Assembly (NCBI GenBank): GCA_000310025.1 | Contig: FN648564.1 | Location: 793,608 to 835,000 of the forward strand | Direction: 5' to 3' | Origin: Ectocarpus siliculosus | Lineage: Eukaryota > Sar > Phaeophyceae > Ectocarpales > Ectocarpaceae | DNA length: 41,393 nucleotides | Part shown: positions 1 to 11,491 of the stretch, piece by piece | How positions within the stretch are numbered: position 1 is the first letter of the stretch | Layout of the letters: every line of letters begins with the position of its first letter | Program-made: the position numbers and the translations under genes | Notes under the pieces: generated by a model | Told to the model about the DNA's origin: nothing | The model's database searches: none | The model's input: the letters and a program-made list of their open reading frames with translations, nothing else

Positions 1-2762
1 CCCGGTAACGTACGTTGGTCGCGTAGATGTGTCGTTTGGCGGTCAATCATCATTTGGTGATGCACAGGCCCGTCTTTCGAGGCCCTTTATAGGAGGCCCT
101 GACGATGCTGTTGGCGTCCACGTGACGCTTTTGTAGAACCCCAACCAACCCCTCGGCAAGGTCTTGGTCGCGGTGTTGTTGTACGTAAAAGAGTACGCAG
201 CGGATCCACCTTGGGATAGATGCGTGTGTCAGCGGTGTACGAGAATCACCGTTGCCTTTCAGGAGGAATGGACAGTCTCAAGGCCTCCGCTGGTTCGATG
301 GTCCCTGCGAGCTTGGCGTAGAACTAGCGGTTTTGATCAGCAGAGGCGCCTTTGTCGACGCGCGGCTATTTAGGTGCTGGGTAGACGGCTGAGTGGAAGC
401 CGGCCTGACAACGAGACCTATTACAGGGCTCCTCCGGCCTGCGTTCCCTCTGTTTTTTGTCCACGGCAAGAATGCCGCAACTTTTTGCGTTTCTTTCAAA
501 CCCAAAGTCTAGTGCTTCGGTCGGTGTTTTGGAGCGTTCCCTTTATTGTTTTCCTGCTGTTGCCTGTGGGCTGGGTCGTTTGGTTGGGCGGTTGCGCTTG
601 TTTTCGGTGGCATTATTCGGGGTTGTGTTGTTTGAGTCCCGCCTTGCGGGACCCGACATGAGGAGTGCTTTGGCCTAGAAACCCTTTTTGTTTGTAGTTT
701 TTTCTTCTCACACATGTGACATATTTATATTTGGGGATGTGTTTTGTTCCTCATTCTCTGCTGCTATTTTTTCCTCGTGTTCTCCGATTGATTGGGCTGT
801 AACGTCTAATACGATTTTTTTCTTCTTCTTGTCCCGTTGTGTTTCTCTCCCTCTTCTCCGTTCTCTTTTGAAGAAGATGTTTTTTGGGGGGGATCGGTAG
901 GTTTCGTGCACGTCCATCAGTCCATGTTGCGTACTTTATTGGTATTTGTCATGCGGTCTGCGTTGGGTAGACGAGGGGTAGTTTGATATTTTTTAAGACA
1001 GTCGGCTATGGACGCCACGGTAAAGGAGCGTACGACACGACACGAGTGCGAGTCGGCACAGACCGCCCCCGATGCCAGAAGCTGGCACTGGAGGCATCGA
1101 GGGTTCAGTTTTCTCGAAAACTCAGAACCTGAGTGCCAGGACAGGTGGTGCTCGGTTCCTTCCAAGGTGAAATGATGTGGTACGAACGATAACCCACGAG
1201 AGGTCTGAACCCTTTCTCTGCTGCGCGCTGAGCAGCAGCACTACCTTTTGTACTTAAAAGTGGCAACCCGAGCTGCGGCTTGCGTTTGATCAAAGAGACG
1301 CTCGTGATCTTGTAGGCTACCAGCACTTCTCTGCAACACCCGTATTTCAGAACGGGCCATTCCCCCCCGCCGATAAGTGGCCACTACTCTTGCTATAAAT
1401 GTCGCGTGCTGCATGTCATCCCATGTATTCTGGACGCATACAGTATGTCGTCGACTCATCGGCCGGGCTCACACAGCGGGAGGAAGGGCGCACAACAATG
1501 ACTTTGTTTCATTTTTAGTCTGGTGAACCATCCACACAATCTCGTCATTTATGTGGTCCTTGTTTCGACTGGCGACTGGCGAAGATCAACGGCCCCCCTC
1601 TCTGTGTGGCCGAGCAAACGAGTCCTTCTATTGCCCCCCCGGTACAAGCAGTCCCGCTCCCACGCTTCTTCCCCGGCCACCGAAAAGAACAAGTCACACC
1701 GGGCTTCCACTCTTTCTACGTGGTACGGTTATACGCCCATGTCATCCTCCCCTACCAAGAAATGGGACGGGCTGAAGCCGGCGGAATACCTGAGCTGCAC
1801 CACCCACGAGGCCCGATTGGCTCTAGACCACCCGCAAGAAGGAGCACAAACAGCACTATGCCTGTAACATACATCCCCTTTGAGCTCCTCCTGGCGACTG
1901 ACACCGACGATGTCAAAATAGCACCTGGCGGCGGAAAAAGCACTTGCTCCGGGGGGCGCCGCCACATGGAGATAAATATACTCCGTAGGTAAGAACGCGA
2001 GTCTTGATTCTAGTAATGCACAGCACATCCTGGGGCGGTGCACCACGCTTGATGCCCAGCTCCCAGAGGAAGAGGCAACAAGTCTCGAGAAAAGTCATCG
2101 AGGAGGGTCAAAAAGTGGGCCAAGCCACAGGGTTCTGCTATATTGCTATCTAGCCTTCTTCAAAGTACTAAATTTCAAGGTGCAAAGTTGCTGTTGTAAT
2201 GTATCTAGTGTGTAGGCCACGAATACCTGCAACAAAGTTCCTCCAACTCCTCGCGCGATGAGAACTATGCTCCTACAAATAAAAAGGTCCGGGACAAGAT
2301 TTGGGCCCAAAGTCAATGGGTCCGGCAGCCATGAAGACAATCGCCAAAAGGGCCACGCGAGAAGGTACGCACACCATATGGCAAAAGGACGTGGCGGACA
2401 CAAGTACGCGCGAAATTAGTCGACAACAGGACCGTCCTTTCAGCGAGGGTCCCCGGTCTTCGTTTTCCCTACGGGGCAACCCAACATCGACAACACTGGG
2501 TCCCCAAAGGTTCAAGCAATAACCTCAATAAGCATGGCCTGAGCTTCTCCCCCCCCAAAGTCCCGAAGTTGCGGCGCGCTCTGCGTCCAAAAAAAGAAAG
2601 GCTAGCAACCTTCAGCAAGAGGACAGGGGCCAGACCAGGCCGATTACAACTCGACTGCAGACTACAAGATTCATCTGGTTGCCAGGTTGGCTGCCTTGCT
2701 GGCTGGGTCCGTGCAACGTCCCTTTCTCCGACCGCAGAATGAAGGAGGGTGCTCTACCCGCA
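1..2762. other. No gene supported; 3' flank of the minus-strand gene
   Basis: I see only short open frames here, on both strands. None has recognisable motifs, a coding-like composition or flanking splice sites that chain into a model. The right edge lies directly downstream of the stop codon of the minus-strand gene that ends at 2763, so part of this stretch is probably its 3' UTR. An open frame around 1606-1992 on the plus strand was considered but shows nothing protein-like. Confidence 0.5.
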
Positions 2763-5610
2763 CTACGTAGAAAACGGTGTGTCGATCTTCCTCAACGAGC
2801 GAACCATCCCCTTGTTCGCGACTTCCACATACTCCTGAAGCGCGTCCCTTCCCGCCTCCCACGCAGCTTTTGCCGCCTTCATGATCATTTTCGGGGCCGT
2901 TTTCGTGTGTTGGGGAGGCAGGACGGAAAAATCGCGCGAGGCGGACAGTATCAGATGGCGTCGGCCGGGCACATTAGGAGGGCGACCCTGGAATAAACAC
3001 TGTCCGACGTAAAACAAGGTTGAAGTCGAGAGAACTAACGGTCTAATACCGGCACTTATGCCCACGTGGTCGACAGAATCTCCCTCGTACGCACCTGGCC
3101 TTGGCTCTCCCCTTCCTTTAGACTCTTCCCGCTGGCCGCTTTCTCAAGGCTGGCCATAGCTTGCTCCAACTTCTCCTCCTGGGACAACAATGCCCGGAGC
3201 TTGGCTCTGGTAGATAGTGTTGCCATAACAAAGCGTTGTGCATAGTCGAGGGAGGGACGGGGCTATTGCGTTCAACTGTAGAAGAAGTAGGGGCAAGGGG
3301 GGTTGAATAAGTGCGTCCATCATACAAGCAAAAATAAATTGATGAGTCTTGTCTATCCTTCGCATTCTAGGGCCCTAATCCGCGACGACGTTCCAGGTTG
3401 GACGACCGACTGGAGTGAGCCTGAAGAGAGGAAGCCTAACAATGATCTGTATTGGCACACCTACCACATTTGTCCTAAATTCCCCCCTTCTTCGCGCACA
3501 AATCGCAAATATAGGAACACGGGGAGCGAGCGACTGTGGTGCTGCCGTGTGAAAATCGCATTCGCAACACAGCGGTATCCCGTCGGTGGGGATGGGTATA
3601 TATGGCGATAGCAAAACAAGACCATTCCGACTCGCCCGGTCCCCTTGATGCTCATCGACTGCGCCCACACCGAGAGGGGGCTGAAGAGCTCCCTCTGCAT
3701 GCGGCTCGAGGAGGATTGGTACATGGCAGGCCGAGACGAGTCGCTTCTAGCGGTGTTGACAACCTCGAAGTACGCCAGCACCTGTCGAATCATGAATCGG
3801 AACCACATGGTGGTTTGAATATTGGGAACATGAAACAAGCGCAGCGATCTCGGCAAATGACACAGAAAGGAAGGTGTTTCATAGTGCGCGAAACAGCTAC
3901 AATACATCGAAGAATCCAATAAAGACCTAATGGGGAATGTCAAATGATTTAACAACCAGCAGCCGAGAGATATTAGAGAAAGCTGACAGCGTGGGGCGCA
4001 CATCTCAGGCATGTCACAGACTTCGCGGGAAAATATTAGCGCCTCAAAATGGCATTGAAGGTACCGGGATGGTGCTGTGGTGAGCGTGCGATGCAGGGCA
4101 TGAACGCTGGTCTGGAGTGGTGTAACAACACCTCTCCGTGGTGGTATCATATGTTGGAAGAAAAGTTGGAATGCTGGGATACACATAGGAATCGTTCGGC
4201 AACACGAACGCGACCAGGCCAGTGGTCTGAGACAGATAGGTTGCACAAATGTCGTCCGGCTGCACGAAGCAATCCCCCAAAAGAAATCGCGTTAGCGCCA
4301 AGGCAGGCTACACGAGAGCGGCGCAAGTGGGCACGCCCCGAAAACTTATACCTTTGGCCAATCTTCCTCAGCGATGGCCTTCTGAAGGTCTCCCTCGTAC
4401 CACGCCATGGCGTCCTAAAAACGAAAAGGTAGCAACGACGCTGGCGTCGTGATAATAGAAAGACTGCTGTGGAGGTCAACGCCCTGATCCAAACCGTCCA
4501 CATGGGCGTCCCCGTTCACAGGGAAAAGGGAGGACAACACCAGTAGGGGGGGGGCAGGGGGGACACGAACTGCTTGGGGCGTGCGCACCAGGCGCGCGAA
4601 AAACCACCAAACAAGCACAGCAGTATTGCGATACAGGCATCATCGAGCACTCTGTGTGATCCTGTGCCAAGGGTCTAACTGTACAATGTAGTCCAATGCA
4701 GGGAATCCAACAAGCAGCAGTTTCAATCGCTCACAGAGAGTTAATACTGTAGTACTACTAAAGGTAGGTGTCATTCACCCACCAAGATGCGAGGCACGTA
4801 GCGGAAATACGATTTCTTCGTAGCCGCCAAAGCGTTATCTGCGAGCGCTGGGAGGGGGCTTCCGCACGCCCCGGCCAGGGAAAGGACCCCAGCCCCTGCC
4901 GCATAACGCCCCAGCTCCCTCAGAACCTCGCTCCTGCTGCTGCTGCTGCTACTGCTGCTGCTGGTGCTGCTGGCGAGGGGGTCAGAGCGTGGACCATGCT
5001 GAGGCGAGGAAGAGCCAACCGCGCGCATCGTGGTGGTGGTGATGACTGCCGGATGAGCGGACAACGCCAGTATCCATGAAACAACCCCTCCTGAAGAACA
5101 TAGGTCGGGGTCCATGTCACAATCATGTAAGTCAGTGAATTTGCTGACTTCTGAAAAACAACACCTAGCACATAATGCTAACAGGCTACGCACGTTAGGA
5201 GCCGCGTTGGAGCGGATATTCTTGTACACGCCGGACGACCTTCGGTGTGTATCACGGGCTGTCTGTCGTCGGCTAACGCGACTGCTTGCTACAGCTCGTA
5301 GCTAACCAATACCACAGGCACGCAAGCGACTTACGCGGCGGGATATTAGATCACGCCGACGCAGAGTCGAAGCTTTGATAACGTTTGTGAATCTCGCTTT
5401 GATAATGTTTGTGAATCTCTGTGATCATCCCCATTGCTCTAAGGGACGCCGACACACACCGAACTCATGCAGGGTTTGCAGTTTGAACGGGCAACCATCA
5501 TGCTGCGCGCCAGACAGACCTATTGTTGTGCTGTCAACTGCTTGCGCAGACAAACAGCGGCTTTTCAAACCTGGTGCCAGTAGCAAGAGCTTGAGCAAGT
5601 ATCGGGTCAT
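2763..5610 (-). CDS. Predicted plastid thylakoid-lumen protein (about 288 aa, unknown function)
   Basis: Exons read on the minus strand: 5610-5571, 5045-4783, 4414-4352, 3781 to about 3618, 3206-3095 and 2987-2763 (stop TAG). The first exon encodes a short signal peptide (MTRYLLKLLLLAP). The second carries a Ser-rich transit-like stretch, then a hydrophobic segment (AAGAGVLSLAGACGSPLPALA) ending in an Ala-x-Ala type site. This layout suggests passage through the ER, plastid envelope and thylakoid. No twin-arginine pair is seen. The mature part begins near ALAATKKSYFRYVPRI and continues with AMAWYEGDLQKAIAEEDWPK, a helix with MQRELFSPLSVWAQSMS, a coil (LLSQEEKLEQAMASLEKA), and a final helix KAAWEAGRDALQEYVEVANK. 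Phases agree throughout, but the donor near 3618 (TT|GTTTTG) is weak; a small exon could be missing there. The overall pattern resembles an unnamed family of algal lumen proteins, from memory only. Function is unknown. Confidence 0.7.
4934..4973. repeat. CTG/CAG trinucleotide run coding poly-Ser
   Basis: An imperfect run of CTG triplets on the plus strand reads as AGC-type serine codons on the minus strand. It gives about a dozen Ser residues in the transit-peptide region of the thylakoid-lumen gene. It is likely to vary in length without harm, because transit peptides tolerate Ser expansion. Confidence 0.7.
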
Positions 5611-5994
5611 GGTTGCAACGAAGGGCGGAAGTAGCACACGCAACTCCAGGAGGAAGGAGGTGGGGAGTGGGTGGAGGGAGAAGAGAGCAAACTGATCATG
5701 TGCGGTAAAAATGCGGGATGAAAAAATTATGCGGTGCAACGCCCTCCTTGTTGTCGTGTTTGCCGTTCCGAAGCGGCACACAAACCATGCCGGGGGCATG
5801 ATTTGCGCCGCGGTAACTGGCGCGAGGCGCGAGGCTTGAGAGTTGATCGTGCTCTCTCGTTGGACGTGATGACCTGTGGGAGGGGTGGTGTACCCATTGT
5901 GACGTCTTCTACTACGCACCTGCTGCTGTTATAGCAGTCCCTTGTTCGCCATCTCAAGTGTACTGGAAGTTCGATGAAGAGAGAGCAATGAGAG
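5611..5994. promoter_or_regulatory. Short divergent intergenic region, likely bidirectional promoter
   Basis: The start codon of the minus-strand thylakoid-lumen gene (5610) and the plus-strand start at 5995 lie only about 384 bp apart and point away from each other. Both 5' UTRs and any core promoters must fit here unless there are further non-coding first exons. I see no convincing TATA box; assignment rests on gene orientation only. Confidence 0.4.
5974..5991 (+). promoter_or_regulatory. Tiny upstream ORF (MKREQ)
   Basis: A five-codon ORF (ATG at 5974, stop TGA at 5989-5991) ends four bases before the predicted start codon at 5995. The same TGA is also the in-frame stop two codons upstream of that ATG. 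If transcribed, the uORF could dampen translation of the main ORF or force reinitiation. Confidence 0.3.
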
Positions 5995-8900
5995 ATGGGG
6001 AACAAGCACGCCAAGAGGCGCAGCGGCAAGAGCAAGGTTGTAGCAGATAATCAGCGACCGCAGCAGCAGAAGCAAGTTCAGCAGCCACAACCCCTAAACG
6101 AACAGGATAAGGGACAGGCTAAGCCATCCACAGTACAGGAAAAACCTCACAAGGTGTGCACATAAGTTGAGCGCGTTCCGACAGAGAAGTATCTGAAGCC
6201 GTCGTTCATGATGCCGAGGCGAGGCGTCCAGCGGTAGACTATCGTCTCAAGGCACGCAAAGGTGTGGATCTCGCCGACTGTCATATGAGATACGCCCACA
6301 CGAAGTAGTCTGGTGGTCTTTGGTGCTTGCAAGGGTGTAAGCACGATATCTGGGGTCGATATTGTCTCGACAATGATTTATTTTGACTTTGTTTCAGAGC
6401 TGTCAGTCGAAGCCAGCCCTACGCCGGCAGAAGGCGATCGCCTCTGTTGTTCATGATAGAATAAGCTCGCCCTTCAACACTGCACCCCACCCCCTGCTCC
6501 ATTATGTTGGTGCTCGGTGGTACAGGAACTACATGGAGATACTGGGAGCCTCCCCGCTCCCACGGCCGGGGAAGTGGATGGCTGCTCGGCGACTACGGAG
6601 ACCGCAAGAAACGCCAGCGGTGGGCAACGTGTTCCAGACACCCAGTTGAATCCACCCCCCGCTGTCATCAATGAAGCTGCACGGCAGCCGCCTACTATGC
6701 GCGTTCCGACTACTGCTAGGAAGAGTGAAAACAGCAATGAGGCCCCGCCGCCGGTAAATGGGCTACCAACGGAGACTGAGGTACCGGTGGCCACGGGGGC
6801 GAGAAGCATCGATCAGCAGCCGATCACACGTGTGGCAGGAGGAGATGCAACCGATAGCAACTCGCCTAGCACCCATCAACCGCTGCAGTCACGACAGCAA
6901 CACCAACATCAGCAGCACAACGAACCAAAACAAGCCACTTCTGAATCAAACGCTGCAGAAGGCGATGTCAGCAACAACAGTGGCGGACCATCCGGTGCAG
7001 CGTTCGCTGCAACTGCCACGGATGGCTACGTATCGTTTTCCGAGTCTGAGGAATCCGCAAACCTTTCCATTCCTGCTTTCACCACGCTTCCCGAACAGCA
7101 ACGCTCCTCGCGAAGCAACACCTCCCATGAACACGGCAATCGGGGCGTTGTCGCCGATGGGCAAGCAGAGCGGCGGCCATCGGATGAACAAGCCAATGTT
7201 CTTCCCGGCGGTGAAGGTGGTAACAGCAGCAGTGACGACAAATGGGACTTTGGTGAGGACAGCGAGGATGAACCAGAGGCTGATGGTATGGAGGTGGCTG
7301 CAGGCGACGGGAGGGATGGGAGCCGACATAGTGGCCGCAATGCACACCACGAGCCGCAGCAACACCACCACCCAGCGGCTACACCCGTGTCGGCCGTTAG
7401 CGGCCATAATGACGGCAGAAACGATAGTAACGCGGAGGAGAAACAACAGGTCAAAGTGGTTGTCGACAGACTAGGTCGGCGGCAGAACGTCCCCGCGCGG
7501 TAAGTGAAAACTTTCCAAATGTGTGCGTAGACGATGCACGTGCATGTATGTCCATATGGAGAGCGAACAACAGATAGGTCGGGGCCGGCTAGGGAGATAT
7601 GCCTCGCCGCCCTCCGGCACCATGGAGGCGTTCCTTCTCCTAGTCCGTTTAAAGTAGTCAATCGGTTATTGAGAAATATCCTTATATACCAGCAGTACTA
7701 TTTAGTGCTCTCATCTGCATATGCTGATATTGACCATATTACTCTTTTCTAACTCTTTGTGGCGCGGGTATTGCCGACGTTTCCAGAGATCTGTCCTCTT
7801 CATCGTCTGAAGATGAGTTTGACGGCTGGGGTGACGACGACGACAACGATGAAGACGGAGACGAAGAAGAAGGTGAAGACGACACCGACGAGGATATTGA
7901 CGGCAACGTGTACGATTGGACCGTCATGGACACAGGAGGTGAGAGAGAGGACAGAAGCGGACGTGACGGGGAGGGTCACAGCCGAATATCGACATGTAGA
8001 TGGCGAAGGGCAGAGAGGAAATCTACATAAGACTCGACTAGAGAGGGGGAAAGCGCGAGAGATTGGGAACCAGAGGAGAGGCGTAAAGAGCCAGTCAGGA
8101 AGGGCGCTCTAGCACACAATGATTTTAGAGCACCAAACGCCCTCCATCTTACCTAAATGAGACACCGTGTCGATAAGTGTGGCCTGACCATGGAAGCCCC
8201 ACCTCCGTGCAAAATCCTACGTTGTTTGAAGACGGGTCTCTGGACGGTGAGATTGGGGAAATGGACGATCCGCGGAAACCTTCCGACGGATCGGTGGGCG
8301 ACGGCAGCAAGCCAGCATCGTCCACAGCCAAACCGAGGGCGGAGGCAAACCCCTTAGCGAGTAAGCTCGGGCTCGGCGCTAGTGTGCCTCGTGTCGCCAT
8401 GCCTCCGGCGATGACAGCAGCAGCGGCGCACATTCCGCTGCAGCAGGGGCCCGGGCGGGGGCAAGGGCCTGGGCGGGGACAGGGGCGGGGCCCCCATCGA
8501 GGACGAGGGTACAAGACCGTTGCCCCCGGGAGGGGGGGACGACCGCGGTACTCGCCGTTGATGCAGGCAAGCCATCACCGACAACTGTATTGGGAGATTC
8601 CCAACCAAAAACACACCACGTGCGGTTTGTTCGAGTTTTGATCCGCGGAGAACTGTGTTTGTATTTGTAGGAACGAGCTCAGGGCATATGTTGATTGGGT
8701 TGTATCAGCTGTGACGCCGCACACCTCAGTTGGTCTCCGGGACTGACGCCAGTCCCCTATCGTGGGAACGCGTGCCCTCTGACTTGTTTTGAGCCGTAGT
8801 ACTGGTGCGTCTCGTTCATCGTCACGCCATCACCCTCTTCATTTGTTTTTCGGGCACACATCTGAGTGATGTCGCGTGAAAAAAACACTCGTCTTCTTTA

Positions 8901-10220
8901 ATCAGGGCCGACCCCAACACTTCCGCCCGCAAGGATACGCGCCTGCACACCCAAACAAGAGGACGAGCGTAATGCCCGCCCGTGGCAACAGCAACAACAG
9001 CAACAGCCATAGTAACATCGGAGGCGGCGGGCCTGCTGCAGCTGGACTAGTTTCTAAACCTCCTGGAACCGCACCATCTTCTTCGCAGATGGCAGCAGCT
9101 GTCACCAACAACCATCCCAGGCCAGGGCCATCGGCACCCAATGGTGGGAGGGTAGGACCGGGAGCCGGCAGCACGCCTACCGGAACCAGAAACCCCGACA
9201 GTGGCGCGGGAGCACCACCGGGCGCCGGCGCCGTAGCTACGACCCAAGTAGCCACCACCGCAACCACCACCGCCGCTCCGTCTTCGCCCATGATTCCTCG
9301 CGGGGTACGTCACGACATGTCAGGAGGAGGGGCAGGGGCAGGCCGAGGAAGAGGAGGAGACTTTGTCAGGTCATCGTCCGGGATTGCTGGGGGTGAAAGG
9401 GGAGACTACCCCACATCGGCGGCCGCGGCGGGCTACTCAGGAGTTAGACCGGTGACGGCGGCGGCGGCTGCTTCGGCCTCGGCGACGACGGCGTCCGAAG
9501 GTGCATGACTTTGCCGCTCGCACGTAGTGTTTGGGGGTGCGGTTGCGAGTTGTGATGATGTCCTGCACTAGTCTCGAGGGTGCCTGGGGAGGAATGGGGG
9601 TGGGCCTCTCCGTTACGGAACCGGCCTCCTTTAGGTCCAAGTCGTATTCGACCAATCTGATTGCATGTGGTGCTCCTGCAACGCATGGCAGTCTCAACTC
9701 CTCCTACCGACAAGGTCCTCTAGGAAACCTCGACGTCTAAAACAACGTCGAATCAGTTTCCTCGAAGGGCTTAGTCTAACTTTTCTAGGTTCACGGGAGT
9801 TCTCGTACATCCTTCTCTCGAGTGCCCGCGTTGACGCCGAAGGACGACATCGACTCTCGATGGGCACCACACGTGCCCCATGGTTGCGCGGCTCTTTCTG
9901 TCAGCCAGTCAGCGGGTGCAAATAACCCACCACCCTTCTCTCGGCTCAGTCCCCGTACCCTCGTCTCTCGTGTGCTGGCAGGCACTATAGCGAAGGCCGC
10001 CGGGGGATCGGCGAGGCCGGCAAGCGGCAGCCCTGGCGCCTCTACGGCCGGTGCGAACAGGTCGACCCGCAGCGGAGCAGCATCGAGGTCCGGAGAGATG
10101 GCCGCGTCGGTGCCGGCGACGGCGGTGCCTGGGGCTGGGGCGGCGGCTCCCACGGCGTTGCCGAAGGAGAAGGAGGTAAAGTCCTCCACAAGACCTGTGC
10201 TACTCCCCGCTGAGGATTAA
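5995..10220 (+). CDS. Low-complexity acidic and RG-rich protein with possible N-myristoylation start (about 817 aa)
   Basis: Exons: 5995-6153, 6526-7499, 7787-7938, 8232-8566 (or from 8178), 8906-9500 and 9982-10220. All junction phases agree. The start codon has an in-frame stop two codons upstream. The protein begins MGNKHAKRRSGKSK, a Gly2 with a basic patch that fits N-myristoylation. It continues with Gln/Asn/Ser-rich disordered sequence, an acidic block (SSSSSEDEFDGWGDDDDNDE), an RG/GR-rich segment (GPGRGQGPGRGQGRGPHRGR) and Ala/Gly/Pro-rich sequence. The last exon ends KSSTRPVLLPAED. No catalytic domain is visible. The RG-rich part hints at RNA or protein binding (inference). The intron at 8567-8905 appears to be of GC-AG type. 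A good alternative donor, GAG|GTAAAG at 10175/10176 in phase 0, could join this gene to the kinase exon at 10815, making it the N-terminal part of the kinase-PP2C protein. Confidence 0.6.
8567..8905 (+). other. Candidate GC-AG intron
   Basis: The frame upstream (ending ...RYSPLMQ) has no phase-compatible GT donor with a good context, but ATGCAG|GCAAGC at 8566/8567 matches the known GC-AG donor pattern. The acceptor is strong: a pyrimidine tract then TAATCAG before 8906. Joining them keeps phase 0 into a 595-nt open exon. Confidence 0.5.
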
Positions 10221-10419
10221 GAGCATCCACGTATGGTCCAGCATACAGACGCGTGGGATTGTTTTTATGTGTGAAACCATTTCCGGCTGCGGCAAGCAGG
10301 GCAGTCACTCTACTCCTATTTGCAGGAGGAGTGAACCGAATGTGTATGCCTGAGCAGCATTCGCGTCCTGCTGAGGAGACGAGGTTGGGTCGGCGTGGCC
10401 CGTAGACAGCATTCGGCAC

Positions 10420-11425
10420 ATGCATAGCCTTCGTGAGCAAATTGCGCCTCTCCGAAGGTTAAGCCTCCTGAATATTCGAGAGAGTTCAATCGCCGTGAGT
10501 ATTCGCGAAAAGACTAGTGGGTCGCAGCAGGTAGGCCGTAAACAAAGAATGAAGGGGTACGAGCTCGATTTTCCTCGCTGACGCTACCGCCATGTTCTGG
10601 TTCGGATAGCGTCGCGCGTGGCGCCCGGCAAACCAAGGCGTGCTCGCCCACGCAGGCCACAACGTTGACCACTAAATCAACACGTACGTGCGGCACATCG
10701 TCCCGCATCAATCCACATCTGCAAACCCCACGACTATTACATCGTACCCCCCAATACCGTGCGCGGGATGATTCCGGACATGGTTCTGTGTACGAACGGG
10801 TGCACGGGTAGTAGGCGGTGAAGGACACGGCCAACATCACCCGCAAGAAGGCGCAGCTCCCGCAGCAGGAGCAGTTGGAGCACCCCACGCCCGTGGGGGG
10901 CAGCTGGCTCAAGAACCGATACATCGTCAACAACTACATCCTTCTGGAGCCGCTGGGCACGGGCAGCTACGCCGAGGTGGGTGCAACGAGAGTGCTCTGC
11001 GAGAGCACGTGGCTGGTGGCGCAATCGTGCTACATGTATGTGCCTTCGGAGCAGTTTGTCGTAAAATGCTTTTGTTTTGGCGGGCCACGGACTCCTGTGC
11101 TTGATCGCGTGCAGGAACAAACACAAGCCTTTCACGGCATCCCCCTGAGGTAACATGTTGGTGTTGGGTATCGACCCTAGAGCTTTTTAGACGCTTGCGA
11201 GCATGTGTTCATCCGTTAACATGGTGTGTTTGAATCAAGGACACTGCACTGCTCTAGGCTCGTCTTCTACCGCCGGTGAGCGCAAGGTGGCATTCACGCA
11301 CCTTTCTCCGCTGTGATGTATTGGAGGGCCGTGTGTAGAAGGGAGAAGAAAGTCAACCCAGCCATCAAACTCACCCCACTGTCAGAACGTTTGCCCAGGG
11401 CACCGTCACGTCACGCTTATGCTAC

Positions 11426-11491
<66 letters not shown>

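Noticed and set aside
3461-4246. 261-codon open frame on the minus strand
   Set aside because: Only the part from 3781 down to about 3618 looks coding and fits the splice model. The rest is intron read through by chance.
6758-7474. 238-codon plus-strand frame overlapping the low-complexity gene
   Set aside because: It is a shifted frame within the exon 6526-7499, whose own frame is longer, starts after a good acceptor and joins exons on both sides.
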